Positions 8,236-16,997 are shown, counted from the stretch's first letter. The stretch is DNA of 64,000 nucleotides from Halobacillus fulvus (GCA_004078665.1 SCFO01000001.1:212377-276376); one strand, 5' to 3'. Notes: generated by a model from the sequence alone, not told the origin. A program made the numbers and translations.

Positions 8236-9861
8236 ATGGCAGAAAGAAAAAGATTAGGAGACATTTTAAAAGAAGCCAACCTTGTGTCAGAACACCAAAT
8301 AGAAGAAACCCTTGAAATGAAAAAAGATGGCCAAAAATTAGGAGATGCACTGCTTGAGCGTGGGTTGATCACCGAACAGCAGCTGATAGAAGTGCTTGAA
8401 TTTCAGCTAGGATTTCCACATGTTTCCCTTTATCGTTATCCCGTCGATACGTCTCTGTTGAATATCGTTTCCAAAGAGTTTGCTACAAGGAACATGGTCA
8501 TGCCGCTGAAAAAAGAGGACAATGAACTGACGCTTGCGATGAATGATCCGATGGATTACTATACGATCGATGACTTAGAAATGGCGACAGGACTACAAAT
8601 TCTGCCCGTTATTGCAGCAAAAGAAGAGATTTCTCTTACCATCAATAAATATTACAACACCAGCCAGAATGACGAACGGCAGCTAGAGGATGAAGATTCT
8701 GATCAGGCACCTGCCATTAAATTGATGAACCAAATCCTTCAGACAGGTGTTCAATTGAAGGCTAGCGATATTCATATCGATCCTCAGGAGACGAAGCTCC
8801 AAATCCGCTACAGGGTCGATGGGCTGTTACATACGGAGCGATCTGTCGGCAAAGCGATGCAAAGCTCATTGATTGCGCGGATTAAAATTATGGCCAACTT
8901 AAATATTACTGAAACACGCTTGCCACAGGATGGCCGAATTAAGTCAAATGTGAATTCTGTTCCGGTCGATTTGAGAATCTCGACGTTGCCGACTGTTTTC
9001 GGTGAAAAAATCGTCATCCGAATTTTGGATCTTGGAAGTGTCCTGAATCGGTTGTCTGAACTTGGCTTCAACAAAGTGAACTTTCAGCGATATATGAAAA
9101 TGATTGAGCAGCCTTCAGGCATGGTGTTATTGACGGGGCCGACGGGGTCAGGTAAATCCTCGACGCTCTATGCGTCTCTGAACCATTTGAATACAGATGA
9201 CAAAAATATTATAACGATTGAAGACCCTGTCGAATACCAGATTGAAGGCATCAACCAGGTGCAGTTCAATCACCAGACAGGGCTGACATTTACTAAAGGG
9301 TTGAGGTCGATCTTGCGACAGGACCCGGATATCGTCATGGTCGGTGAAATTCGGGATTCCGAAACAGCTGAAATTGCTGTCCGCGCCTCTTTGACTGGTC
9401 ATCTTGTATTTTCCACGCTCCACACCAACAGCGCGATCGCAACGATTCCGCGTTTGATCGATATGGAGATCGAACCCTATCTAGTGGTATCCTCGTTGTC
9501 AGGGATTGTAGCGCAGCGACTGGTCCGCCGGATTTGTCGCGACTGCATGACGGTGAAAGAACCTACAGAGATGGAAACGGAACAGTTTGAGAAACGTGGC
9601 CTGAGCATTGAAGAAGTGTACTACGGAAAAGGCTGCCGCAGCTGTCAACAGACGGGGTATCGTGGCCGGCTGGCGATTCAGGAGGTGCTCGTCATCGATG
9701 ATGAAATCCGGAAAATGATGATGAACCACCAGTCCATCTCTCAAATCCGGGAGCATGTGTGGCGGCAGGGAATGATTTTCCTTATTGACGATGGGTTGCT
9801 GAAAGTGAAAAAAGGCTGGACGACTGTAGAGGAAGTCATGCGAGTAGCATTAGATGATTAA
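8236..9861 (+). CDS. pilB: Type IV pilus extension ATPase PilB
   Basis: A GspE/PilB-family hexameric ATPase of 541 residues that powers pilin polymerisation at the cytoplasmic face. It has the N-terminal MshEN-type domain (RKRLGDILKEANLVSEHQIEE), a Walker A motif at about 300 (GPTGSGKSS), the Asp box and Walker B region (GEIRDSETAEIA), and His box (STLHTN). The tetracysteine zinc motif CRDC and CRSC lies near 433-470, typical of PilB. The start at ATG 8236 has AAGGAG eight bases upstream. It is followed, with an 8-bp end overlap of the longer frame, by pilT. Confidence 0.95.
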   Translation: MAERKRLGDILKEANLVSEHQIEETLEMKKDGQKLGDALLERGLITEQQLIEVLEFQLGFPHVSLYRYPVDTSLLNIVSKEFATRNMVMPLKKEDNELTLAMNDPMDYYTIDDLEMATGLQILPVIAAKEEISLTINKYYNTSQNDERQLEDEDSDQAPAIKLMNQILQTGVQLKASDIHIDPQETKLQIRYRVDGLLHTERSVGKAMQSSLIARIKIMANLNITETRLPQDGRIKSNVNSVPVDLRISTLPTVFGEKIVIRILDLGSVLNRLSELGFNKVNFQRYMKMIEQPSGMVLLTGPTGSGKSSTLYASLNHLNTDDKNIITIEDPVEYQIEGINQVQFNHQTGLTFTKGLRSILRQDPDIVMVGEIRDSETAEIAVRASLTGHLVFSTLHTNSAIATIPRLIDMEIEPYLVVSSLSGIVAQRLVRRICRDCMTVKEPTEMETEQFEKRGLSIEEVYYGKGCRSCQQTGYRGRLAIQEVLVIDDEIRKMMMNHQSISQIREHVWRQGMIFLIDDGLLKVKKGWTTVEEVMRVALDD

Positions 9862-9874
9862 GGAGGGAGTAAAA

Positions 9875-10915
9875 GTGAAGGAACGTTTAGACCACCTTTT
9901 GACAGCGGCCTTCAAGCTGGAGGCTTCGGACATACATATGACGGTCGGAGTACCTCCAATCTTCCGTATAAACGGGGAGCTTAAACAATACGGGAAGGAA
10001 GTTCTCAAACCAGAAGATACGGAAACGATGGTGCAAGAAATTTTAACCGAAGAGCTTTGGGAGAAATTGAAGTCTGCTGGAGAACTCGATTTCTCCTACG
10101 GAATTCCGGGTGTATCACGGTTTCGCGTGAATGCTTATCATCAAAGGAATTGTATGGCCATGGCAGTCCGGGTGGTACCGACAGAAATTCCGTCGCTTGA
10201 TGAGCTCTTTATGCCTGATGTGCTCAAGGAGGTAGCGGAAGTTCCTCAGGGGCTTGTTCTCGTTACGGGTCCGACCGGTAGTGGCAAAAGTACGACGTTA
10301 GCTGCGATGATTGATTATATGAACCACACAATGAGGCGCCACATCATTACGCTTGAAGATCCAATTGAATATTTGCATAAGCATCAGTACTGTATTATTG
10401 ACCAGCGTGAAGTCGGCTTCGATACCCGGAACTTCGCAAATGGGCTGAGGGCCTGTCTGCGTCAAGATCCGGATGTGATCCTCGTAGGAGAAATGAGAGA
10501 TCTTGAGACGATCTCCACCGCGATTACCGCAGCTGAAACAGGGCATCTTGTGTTAGGGACCCTTCACACAACAGGTGCAGCAGAAACCATCGACCGAATC
10601 ATCGATGTGTTCCCTCCTGCTCAGCAGTCCCAGGTCAGAATTCAATTAGCGAGCGTTCTCGAATCGATCGTCTCCCAGCGGCTTTTCCAAACGAAGGATC
10701 GAACATCAAGAAGGGCTGCAACTGAAGTTCTCCGCAATACGCCTGCCGTCAAAAACCTGATCCGGAATGAAAAAATCCATCAGATTCAAAATGTGATTCA
10801 AACAGCACGTACAGAGGGAATGCATACGATGGAAATGTCTGTGAAAGAGCTGCTAGATCAAGAAACGATCACAGCAGAATCGGCTAGACACTTTCTTCAG
10901 GAGAGAGGATCTTAA
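9875..10915 (+). CDS. pilT: Type IV pilus retraction ATPase PilT
   Basis: PilT disassembles pilin at the base and drives retraction, twitching and DNA uptake. The 346-residue protein has Walker A near 132 (GPTGSGKSTT), Walker B region GEMRDLETISTAI, His box GTLHTTGAAETIDRI, and a variant of the AIRNLIRE retraction motif near the C-terminus (AVKNLIRNEKIHQI). The zinc tetracysteine motif of PilB is absent, which separates the two. The start is GTG 9875, seven bases after AAGGAGGG; the earlier ATG 9854 contains that site. A true PilT is absent from the B. subtilis Com system, so this is a full retractile pilus. Confidence 0.95.
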   Translation: MKERLDHLLTAAFKLEASDIHMTVGVPPIFRINGELKQYGKEVLKPEDTETMVQEILTEELWEKLKSAGELDFSYGIPGVSRFRVNAYHQRNCMAMAVRVVPTEIPSLDELFMPDVLKEVAEVPQGLVLVTGPTGSGKSTTLAAMIDYMNHTMRRHIITLEDPIEYLHKHQYCIIDQREVGFDTRNFANGLRACLRQDPDVILVGEMRDLETISTAITAAETGHLVLGTLHTTGAAETIDRIIDVFPPAQQSQVRIQLASVLESIVSQRLFQTKDRTSRRAATEVLRNTPAVKNLIRNEKIHQIQNVIQTARTEGMHTMEMSVKELLDQETITAESARHFLQERGS

Positions 10916-12121
10916 ATGGCTTATTTTACGTATAAAGGCCGGGATCATCGGGGGCGTATCAAGGAGGGGCGTCTGAGAGCAGTCAACGAGAAGGATGCAT
11001 TGGACAATTTAAGGGAAAATGGAATCGTTCCATTTCGGGTGACACAGATGGAAGGGTTTCTTTTTAAAGATATTCAGTTCGGATCTCCTGTGAGAAGCAG
11101 AGATTTCGTCTTGTATTTAAGGCAGTTTGCTACGTTGATCCATGCTGGTATATCACTAATTGATGCAACGTACATATTGAAGGATCAGACGACAAGCCGT
11201 GGATTGAAGCAGGCACTCAGTGAAGTTGCGATCGAGCTTGAAGCGGGGCATGCATTTTCGGAAGCGGCTGCTCAGCATCGGAAAGTCTTCCCTGTTTTAT
11301 TCGTCAACATGATGAAGGCCGGGGAAGCTGGCGGAAGTCTTGATGAAATCCTCGAACGTATGGCGCAATACTATGAGAAGCAGTATGAGCTGAAGCAAAA
11401 AGTGTATTCTGCATTATCCTATCCATTCGTTGTCGGAGTGATCGCGATTGGAATCGTCCTATTTATGCTCAGCTTTGTCGTTCCGCAGTTTGCGAGTATG
11501 TTCCAAAGCTTTGGAAGTGACATCCCTCCCTTTACACAATTCATACTTGGATTAGGAGATTTTCTTGAACAATCCTGGTGGCTGTTTATCCTTATCCCTC
11601 TTCTTGCGTATACAGCATTTAAATATAGTTTGCGAGATCCTCGCATCGCTTATTATGCCGATTATGCGAAGATGAAAGTTCCCTTTTTTGGAAAGCTTGT
11701 GCAAAAAGCGGCACTGGCAAGGATGACGAGAACATTAAGCTCTCTCTTCAACAGTTCGGTTCCGGTTTTGGAATCTGTCCGTATTACAGAGAAGATCGTT
11801 GGCAATAAAGTCGTCGAAAAAGAATTGAGTCAGGCCAGACAGGCTCTCGAAGCAGGGGAGTCGATGGCGAAGCCGCTTCAAGACCACTGGGCCTTTCCGG
11901 CTATGGTCACGCAAATGATCCATGTCGGGGAGAAAAGTGGATCGCTCGATCAAATGCTCAACAAAGCGGCGGATTTTTACGAAAAAGACATCGATCATGC
12001 GACAGATCGTATCAAAACGCTGCTGGAACCGATTATGATCGTCTTTCTTGCGCTCGTCGTAGGTGCGATTGTCACAGGAATAGCCGTACCTTTGTTTTCT
12101 ATATTTGAAAATATTCAATAA
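10916..12121 (+). CDS. pilC: Type IV pilus inner membrane platform protein PilC
   Basis: A GspF/PilC-family polytopic protein of 401 residues that connects the ATPases with the growing fibre. Two T2SSF repeats are visible (about 70-190 and 270-395), each with a hydrophobic hairpin; repeated features include FLRQFATLIHAGISL-like and LARMTRTLSSLFNSSVPV. Membrane segments lie near 170-190, 220-240 and 370-395. Its ATG follows the pilT stop directly, so the pair is probably translationally coupled. Confidence 0.94.
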   Translation: MAYFTYKGRDHRGRIKEGRLRAVNEKDALDNLRENGIVPFRVTQMEGFLFKDIQFGSPVRSRDFVLYLRQFATLIHAGISLIDATYILKDQTTSRGLKQALSEVAIELEAGHAFSEAAAQHRKVFPVLFVNMMKAGEAGGSLDEILERMAQYYEKQYELKQKVYSALSYPFVVGVIAIGIVLFMLSFVVPQFASMFQSFGSDIPPFTQFILGLGDFLEQSWWLFILIPLLAYTAFKYSLRDPRIAYYADYAKMKVPFFGKLVQKAALARMTRTLSSLFNSSVPVLESVRITEKIVGNKVVEKELSQARQALEAGESMAKPLQDHWAFPAMVTQMIHVGEKSGSLDQMLNKAADFYEKDIDHATDRIKTLLEPIMIVFLALVVGAIVTGIAVPLFSIFENIQ

Positions 12122-12196
12122 TTAGGAATATTAATGTGTTTATTATAGTAAACATAGGGAATTTGTAGTATGATTGTTAACGGTTCATAAGACTTA

Positions 12197-12298
12197 GATA
12201 GGGAAGCGTTGAACAGTTACCTGTATGTGGGCACTTGGGTAACTGGGAGCTAGTAGTGCAACCGGCCGGAAAATCGATAGGGGTTTTCTGGCTTTTTT
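12197..12298 (+). ncRNA. c-di-GMP-II riboswitch with intrinsic terminator, before the major pilin
   Basis: The leader carries the conserved core of the class II cyclic di-GMP aptamer: TGGGCACTTG at 12228-12237 and TAGTAGTGCAACCGGCC at 12251-12267. An 8-bp helix (12214-12221 with 12238-12245) interleaves with a GCAC/GTGC helix (12231-12234 with 12256-12259), giving the pseudoknot expected of this class. The expression platform is a terminator (12265-12273 with 12284-12292, then six T). Its 5' arm shares bases with the 3' end of the aptamer, so aptamer folding should block termination: an ON switch, inferred. The P1 helix was not clearly resolved. Confidence 0.92.
12265..12298 (+). terminator. 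Riboswitch-controlled terminator
   Basis: Nine-base-pair stem (12265-12273 with 12284-12292, one G-U pair), a ten-base loop and six T. The 5' arm begins inside the conserved 3' end of the c-di-GMP-II aptamer. Confidence 0.85.
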
Positions 12299-12328
12299 AT
12301 ATATAAACATAGAAAAGGGGAGAAACAA

Positions 12329-12826
12329 ATGAAGCAACTATTGAAGAAAAGGTTGAAGAATTCAAATGGATTCACGCTTGTGGAACTGCTCGCAGTCATT
12401 GTGATTTTAGGGATCATCGCAGCGATTGCGGTACCGAGTATCGGGAATGTGATTGAAAACAGTAAAAAAGATGCGACGCTTGCAAATGCTGAACAGATGA
12501 TCAATTCTGCAAGGTTATTAGTGACCGCTGAAGATGTAGAGTACACAAATGGTTCCCTTACAATTCCGCTTGATTCGAATGCTGAAAATACTTTTTCTTT
12601 AATCGGAAGTGGATACTTAAACCAGTTAGAGGATACAACGGGTGCTGCATACGATGGCGCAAGTAAGGTTGTCGTTGATAATGAGGAAGGCTCCTTATCC
12701 TTCAGTGTGTTCCTATCTGGGGCAGACTACACAATTGGGACGAACGCTACTCCAGCATCTGAAATAGGATTAGATAGGGAGAAAGTAAAGGAATCATCGA
12801 CTGTTACAGCTTCACCTTCATCTTGA
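12329..12826 (+). CDS. pilA: Major type IV pilin PilA
   Basis: A 165-residue prepilin with a 14-residue basic leader ending in Gly, then FTLVELLAVIVILGIIAAIAVP with Glu at +5: the standard site for cleavage and N-methylation by PilD. The following alpha helix and a short, Ser/Thr-rich globular domain are typical of Gram-positive major pilins. No Cys are present. AAAAGGGGAG provides a strong ribosome site. It is preceded by the c-di-GMP-II riboswitch and followed by a hairpin and then pilD. Its separate control and canonical sequence make it the best candidate for the major subunit. Confidence 0.9.
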   Translation: MKQLLKKRLKNSNGFTLVELLAVIVILGIIAAIAVPSIGNVIENSKKDATLANAEQMINSARLLVTAEDVEYTNGSLTIPLDSNAENTFSLIGSGYLNQLEDTTGAAYDGASKVVVDNEEGSLSFSVFLSGADYTIGTNATPASEIGLDREKVKESSTVTASPSS

Positions 12827-12846
12827 TCCTTATATTTTATACCATG

Positions 12847-12875
12847 AGGAAACCTTTCACCTTGAGGGGTTTCCT
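12847..12875 (+). other. Stem-loop between pilA and pilD
   Basis: An 8-bp perfect inverted repeat (12847-12854 with 12868-12875) lies just after pilA. No T run follows it, so it is not a normal terminator. It could stabilise the 3' end of a pilin mRNA or lower read-through into pilD. Confidence 0.55.
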
Positions 12876-12902
12876 TGAAAAAATCCTAAGGAGACACTAT
12901 TC

Positions 12903-13658
12903 ATGCAACTATTCCTCACCATTTATTTCTTCTTACTCGGAACCATCCTCGGTTCATTCTACAACGTCGTCGGGCTTCGCCTGCCAAAGGGCGGCCTGTT
13001 TAAAGAATCCCGTTCCTTTTGCCCAACATGCAAGCGCACATTGAAAGCGTATGAACTCATCCCGATTCTGTCGTTTGTCATTCAAAAAGGCCGCTGCCGC
13101 ACATGTAAGGCGAATATTTCGTTTCTCTACCCAGCAATGGAGCTCTTATCTGGGGTCATGTTCGCATATAGTTTTCTGGTTTTCGGCTTTACCAGTCAGT
13201 TGATTTTAGCGCTTTTATTGCTTTCAATGTTTCATATCATCGTGGTGACAGATCTTGTCTATATGATTATTCCCGACCGGCTCCTTCTACTGTTTTTCGT
13301 TTTATTCTTGATCTATCGCTTTCTCGATCCGCTCGATCCATGGTGGTCGTCTCTCGCTGGAGGGGCGATCGGTCTGTTCTTGACGGCTGCGGTGATTATC
13401 GCGAGCAGGGGTGGAATGGGCGGTGGTGATATGAAACTTTTCGGCATGATTGGGTTCGTGCTCGGATGGGAGTTGTTCCTCTTAACCTTTTTCCTTTCCA
13501 CTTTAATAGGAGCGGTCATTAGCGGTTTGCTTCTTTTATTAAAAGTATGGAAGAGGAAAGAACCGATTCCATTTGGTCCTTTTATCGTCATCGCGTCCTG
13601 TATTTCTTTTTTTTCTGGTAAAATGATCATAGGTTGGTATGTGCACACTTTTTTTTAG
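12903..13658 (+). CDS. pilD: Prepilin peptidase / N-methyltransferase PilD (ComC)
   Basis: A membrane aspartyl protease that cuts and methylates prepilins. Catalytic aspartates are visible at 117 (VVTD) and 176 in the GGGDMKLF motif. The N-terminal domain has the four Cys of the methylase zinc site (C40, C43, C65, C68). About seven to eight membrane segments fill the rest. Length 251 is normal. The start has TAAGGAG upstream. In B. subtilis the homologous comC stands alone at this same chromosomal place between folC and spoIIB. It should process all four prepilin-like proteins here. Confidence 0.95.
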   Translation: MQLFLTIYFFLLGTILGSFYNVVGLRLPKGGLFKESRSFCPTCKRTLKAYELIPILSFVIQKGRCRTCKANISFLYPAMELLSGVMFAYSFLVFGFTSQLILALLLLSMFHIIVVTDLVYMIIPDRLLLLFFVLFLIYRFLDPLDPWWSSLAGGAIGLFLTAAVIIASRGGMGGGDMKLFGMIGFVLGWELFLLTFFLSTLIGAVISGLLLLLKVWKRKEPIPFGPFIVIASCISFFSGKMIIGWYVHTFF

Positions 13659-13673
13659 GATGGAGGTTTCAAT

Positions 13674-14639
13674 GTGCTGGGTTGGAAAAAAGACCGACGA
13701 TTACATATGGTGATTAAGGATCATACGGTCCGTTATTTTATTTCACCACCATCTGAACCTGCTCGTATGGAAGCCTTTGGAGAAGAGTTCTTGACAGCGG
13801 ATTTCATGAAAGATGGATTTGTGCAAAATTTGAGCCATTTTGAAATGTTTATAAATGAGATTGTAGAGAAATACCGTTTGAAGAAAACCGATTTATACTT
13901 TACCGTGCCGGATTCTTCTGTCATTTTGAGGCATATGACGATTCCGATGCACATCAAGGATGATGAGGTCAAAGGGTATTTCTATAAGGAGTTGGGAGAG
14001 ACGATTCACCTCCCATACGAATGGCCAGTATTCGATTATGCGGTGCTGGATGATACGGAAAATGGTAAAAGGGTGTTACTCGTCGCTTATCCTCAAAAAG
14101 TAATTCAACAATATGAAGAGAGCTTTACAGAATCTCAGCTGAAACCGAAGGCGGCGGACTTATCCTCGCTTTCGGTTTACAGAGTGTATGAACAGGTCGA
14201 TCTAATTGATGAAAATGAACACCTGTTAGTCGTCGAGTGGAGTGTCAATGCCATTTCAGTGACAGCGTTCCATAAGGGGATTCCACAGTTTTCCCGGCAG
14301 ATCAACAGCCCGCTATCCCCCGACCTATGGAAACCATTTCGCGATCAGGAGCGGACGCATTTACATTGGACAGGAGAGATTCCGCAGCTTAATGCGTATG
14401 TCAATGACCAGATCGGGGAGCTGATTCGCATCATGAATTTTTACCAATTTTCCGTAACAAAGGGGGAAGCGGCCATTACGCGCATCGTGCTGGCTGGTGA
14501 TTGGCCATATTTTAATGAAATGTATGACAAAATGTCTGAGGAGATGAACGTTACAGTTGATCGGTTATCTCTACACGAGTTGGGAATGAATCTTCCCGAC
14601 TATTATGCGGACGTAGTAGGACTGGTGTATAAGCCGTAG
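13674..14639 (+). CDS. pilM: Type IV pilus assembly protein PilM
   Basis: A 321-residue cytoplasmic, actin-like pilus protein. It begins MLGWKKDRRLHMVI and lies directly before pilN and pilO, the standard operon order. The sequence DLYFTVPDSSVILRHMTIP and IPMHIKDDEVKGYFYKE match the pattern of PilM subdomains. PilM binds the N-terminal tail of PilN. The start is GTG 13674 with GGATGGAGG upstream. It is slightly shorter and more divergent than proteobacterial PilM, so nucleotide binding cannot be judged from motifs. Confidence 0.85.
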   Translation: MLGWKKDRRLHMVIKDHTVRYFISPPSEPARMEAFGEEFLTADFMKDGFVQNLSHFEMFINEIVEKYRLKKTDLYFTVPDSSVILRHMTIPMHIKDDEVKGYFYKELGETIHLPYEWPVFDYAVLDDTENGKRVLLVAYPQKVIQQYEESFTESQLKPKAADLSSLSVYRVYEQVDLIDENEHLLVVEWSVNAISVTAFHKGIPQFSRQINSPLSPDLWKPFRDQERTHLHWTGEIPQLNAYVNDQIGELIRIMNFYQFSVTKGEAAITRIVLAGDWPYFNEMYDKMSEEMNVTVDRLSLHELGMNLPDYYADVVGLVYKP

Positions 14640-14653
14640 CAGGAGTGGTCGTT

Positions 14654-15238
14654 GTGAGGATTGATATCAATTTGCTAGAAGAAAAAGATCAACCGAATCG
14701 TTTGCCTGTCCTTATAGTAGGGGCAGGCCTATTCGTGATGGTTTTGGTCGGAGTAGTTTTTTACTGGCAGCATCTTTCTCTCACGCAGGAAAGAGAAGAA
14801 TTAGATAAGCAGTATCGCATCCTTCAAAGTGATTTGGAGTCGTATCAAAGGGTGCAACTGGACCCGGAAATCGAACAGAGACAAACCTTATCCGAAGCTG
14901 CTCAGAACATAAAGACTACAATTTTTCCGACGATTGAGTTGGTTGAGCGCATGGTAGCCCTCCTACCGGAAAGAGGATATTTTGAAGCTTATGATTATTA
15001 TGAACTAGGGCTTGTTGAGGTGGAGGCACGCTTCGATTCTCTTCAAGGGGTGGCCGCTTATACGAGTGCCTTAACCGCCGAATCTTTTGTCCGTAATGTC
15101 ACGGTGGATGAAGTGTACACGTTGCCTGTAGAAGCTGGGTTAGACCGGGTAGAGTACCGGCCGCGTTACATAGCGAACTTCACAATACAGATTGAACCGA
15201 ATCGTTTTCGCCAGGAGGTGAGCGTCGATGAAAGTTGA
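14654..15238 (+). CDS. pilN: Type IV pilus alignment protein PilN
   Basis: A 194-residue bitopic membrane protein. It starts MRIDINLLEEKDQP, and the INLL element is the PilM-binding motif of PilN. One membrane segment follows near 20-40, then a coiled coil and a ferredoxin-like outer domain. The GTG at 14654 lies eight bases after AGGAG (14641-14645); the earlier GTG at 14645 overlaps that site and is rejected. It overlaps the pilO start by 11 bases. Confidence 0.87.
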   Translation: MRIDINLLEEKDQPNRLPVLIVGAGLFVMVLVGVVFYWQHLSLTQEREELDKQYRILQSDLESYQRVQLDPEIEQRQTLSEAAQNIKTTIFPTIELVERMVALLPERGYFEAYDYYELGLVEVEARFDSLQGVAAYTSALTAESFVRNVTVDEVYTLPVEAGLDRVEYRPRYIANFTIQIEPNRFRQEVSVDES

Positions 15239-15923
15239 ATGGAATCGCAATCTTGTTTACCTTCTTCTTTTTACGACAGCGGCCGTGATCGCGCTTGCCT
15301 GCACCGCGTATTATCTCTTACTTACACCTGAACATCAGGAAGTGAATGTGCTTAAGAGTAAAGTGGAATCGGCAAAGGCTCAAATCACGACGCTAGAACA
15401 GCGGCGAGAAACAGAAGAAGCCGCGTCTCTGATGCAAAGTTCAAACGACATTCAAAAGCAACTTCCTGTCTCGAAGCAGTTAGATCAGTTGCTTTTAACA
15501 TTAGAAAAAGCAGAGGGGCTCACTGGCAGTCTTATTGAGAGGATCGAGGAAATTCCGAATGTGATCGAAAATGAGGAAACGATTGAATCAGTGGATAATG
15601 AAGCTTTTTCGGGTGTGTCGACCGTTACGTTGGAAATGTCTGTTCTATCTCCGAGCTTTACAGAGCTGCTCCAGTTTTTAAAAGAAATCGATCACTCCCA
15701 AAGAATCGTCAATATTGATTCTGTAAGCTTCAATGATGAACGGATCATAGAAGGGGAAAATGGGTATTTCTTCTACCTTGTTACGCTGACAGCTTACTAC
15801 TTTCCTGGTTTGGAAGCCTTGGACGATGAAAGACAGGGCGTCCATTTTGAAGAGCGCTCAGACAAACAAAGTCCGTTTCCATATGGGGATGGGGATACAG
15901 ATTTAGACGTATTTTCTGATTAG
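15228..15923 (+). CDS. pilO: Type IV pilus alignment protein PilO
   Basis: A 231-residue bitopic protein with a membrane segment near 10-32, a coiled coil to about 90 and a ferredoxin-like domain. PilO pairs with PilN to align the pilus machine. AGGAGGTGA gives a strong ribosome site, inside the end of pilN, so translation is coupled. No PilP or secretin gene follows, as expected for a single-membrane cell. Confidence 0.85.
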   Translation: MKVEWNRNLVYLLLFTTAAVIALACTAYYLLLTPEHQEVNVLKSKVESAKAQITTLEQRRETEEAASLMQSSNDIQKQLPVSKQLDQLLLTLEKAEGLTGSLIERIEEIPNVIENEETIESVDNEAFSGVSTVTLEMSVLSPSFTELLQFLKEIDHSQRIVNIDSVSFNDERIIEGENGYFFYLVTLTAYYFPGLEALDDERQGVHFEERSDKQSPFPYGDGDTDLDVFSD

Positions 15924-16016
15924 AGAAATTTGTCGGAGAGATGGAGACAGGTTTCAACGTTATTCTCACAAGTCCTGTGATAGGGTTGGGACAAACCTGG
16001 CAGGAGTGGTGAGAGC

Positions 16017-16820
16017 ATGGAACCTAAAAATAAGATCTCAATTTCTTTTCGCAAAGAAGAATCAGCAAAATCGAAGCAGGAACAAGCGGCAGCAACAGAA
16101 TCTAAACTTGGACAAGTCATAGAACACAAAGCAAAAAAGCATCCCCTAAAAATGGTGTATAAAAAAGAGCGTTCAGAACCAGTTTGGAAACCTGTCTTGA
16201 TGACCCTTCTGACAGCTTTAGTGATCAGCTTCGGGCTAGGCTTCATTCTTTTACGTATGTTCGTGGGGCTGACTGATGATGCCTCAAATGGCAGCTTGGC
16301 TACTAGCGCCCCGGCTGCATCGACCGGACAACCCGTCTACGGCCAGGATTCCCAGTCGACTGCGCTCGAAGCCTATGTCATCCAGGCAGGGGTTTTTTCA
16401 ACGAAAGAAAAAGTAGAGGAATGGAAATTGAAGTTGACCGCCTTGTCCATACCTTCTGTTTCCTGGTACAGGGACGATCGCTACTTTTTATTTGCCGGAA
16501 GTGCGCTTACGAAAGCAGAGGCGGATCAAATAGCAGCAAATCTTGCCGACCAGAATGTTGAGACCTATGTAAAGTTATGGCAGGTAAAAATAGAGAACAA
16601 GTCGGAAGGTGAGAGCCAGGTTCGAGAAACAATATTAGCTCATTTAGAAAATGGGACACTGAATCAGTTGACGGAAGTGGACAGGCAGCAGTTAATAGGA
16701 GACGTAAGCAGGACAGAATCACCTTTACTTGATGCATTAAAATCATGGAATACCTCTGATGATTCAAATGTAAACTGGCTTGAAACCGCTAAGGCTATGG
16801 AGGCTTCCAATAAAAATTAG
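16017..16820 (+). CDS. spoIIB: SpoIIB-like protein with SPOR domain
   Basis: A 267-residue membrane protein with a cytoplasmic, charged N-terminus, one membrane segment (about 60-83) and a SPOR domain at about 118-190 (YVIQAGVFSTKEKVEEW). SPOR domains bind denuded glycan strands at septa; SpoIIB helps dissolve septal peptidoglycan at engulfment. Gene order comC-spoIIB-maf in B. subtilis supports the name. CAGGAGTGGTGA is the ribosome site. The 93-bp gap from pilO has no clear terminator, so it may be read with the pilus operon. Confidence 0.8.
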   Translation: MEPKNKISISFRKEESAKSKQEQAAATESKLGQVIEHKAKKHPLKMVYKKERSEPVWKPVLMTLLTALVISFGLGFILLRMFVGLTDDASNGSLATSAPAASTGQPVYGQDSQSTALEAYVIQAGVFSTKEKVEEWKLKLTALSIPSVSWYRDDRYFLFAGSALTKAEADQIAANLADQNVETYVKLWQVKIENKSEGESQVRETILAHLENGTLNQLTEVDRQQLIGDVSRTESPLLDALKSWNTSDDSNVNWLETAKAMEASNKN

Positions 16821-16997
16821 GGAAATATGAAAACTTCTAAAATGGGAGATGGGAATATAGGTAAAATAGAAATTTCCCTATATGAAAGATAAGGTTTTAC
16901 GGGTTGGGAGCACATGAAAAAGACAAAATAGGTAATCTTCTATTTTTAAAATCTTTAGTAAAATAAAAGAACCTCATGCGGAAAGGAAGACGTCATC

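Noticed and set aside
12181-12264. CGGTT/AACCG pairing as the P1 helix of the riboswitch
   Set aside because: The AACCG bases belong to the conserved ligand-binding core, so this 5-bp match may be chance; P1 left unassigned.
16821-16997. Possible riboswitch before maf
   Set aside because: Only a short AT-rich inverted repeat is seen; no known aptamer core such as GEMM-I was found.
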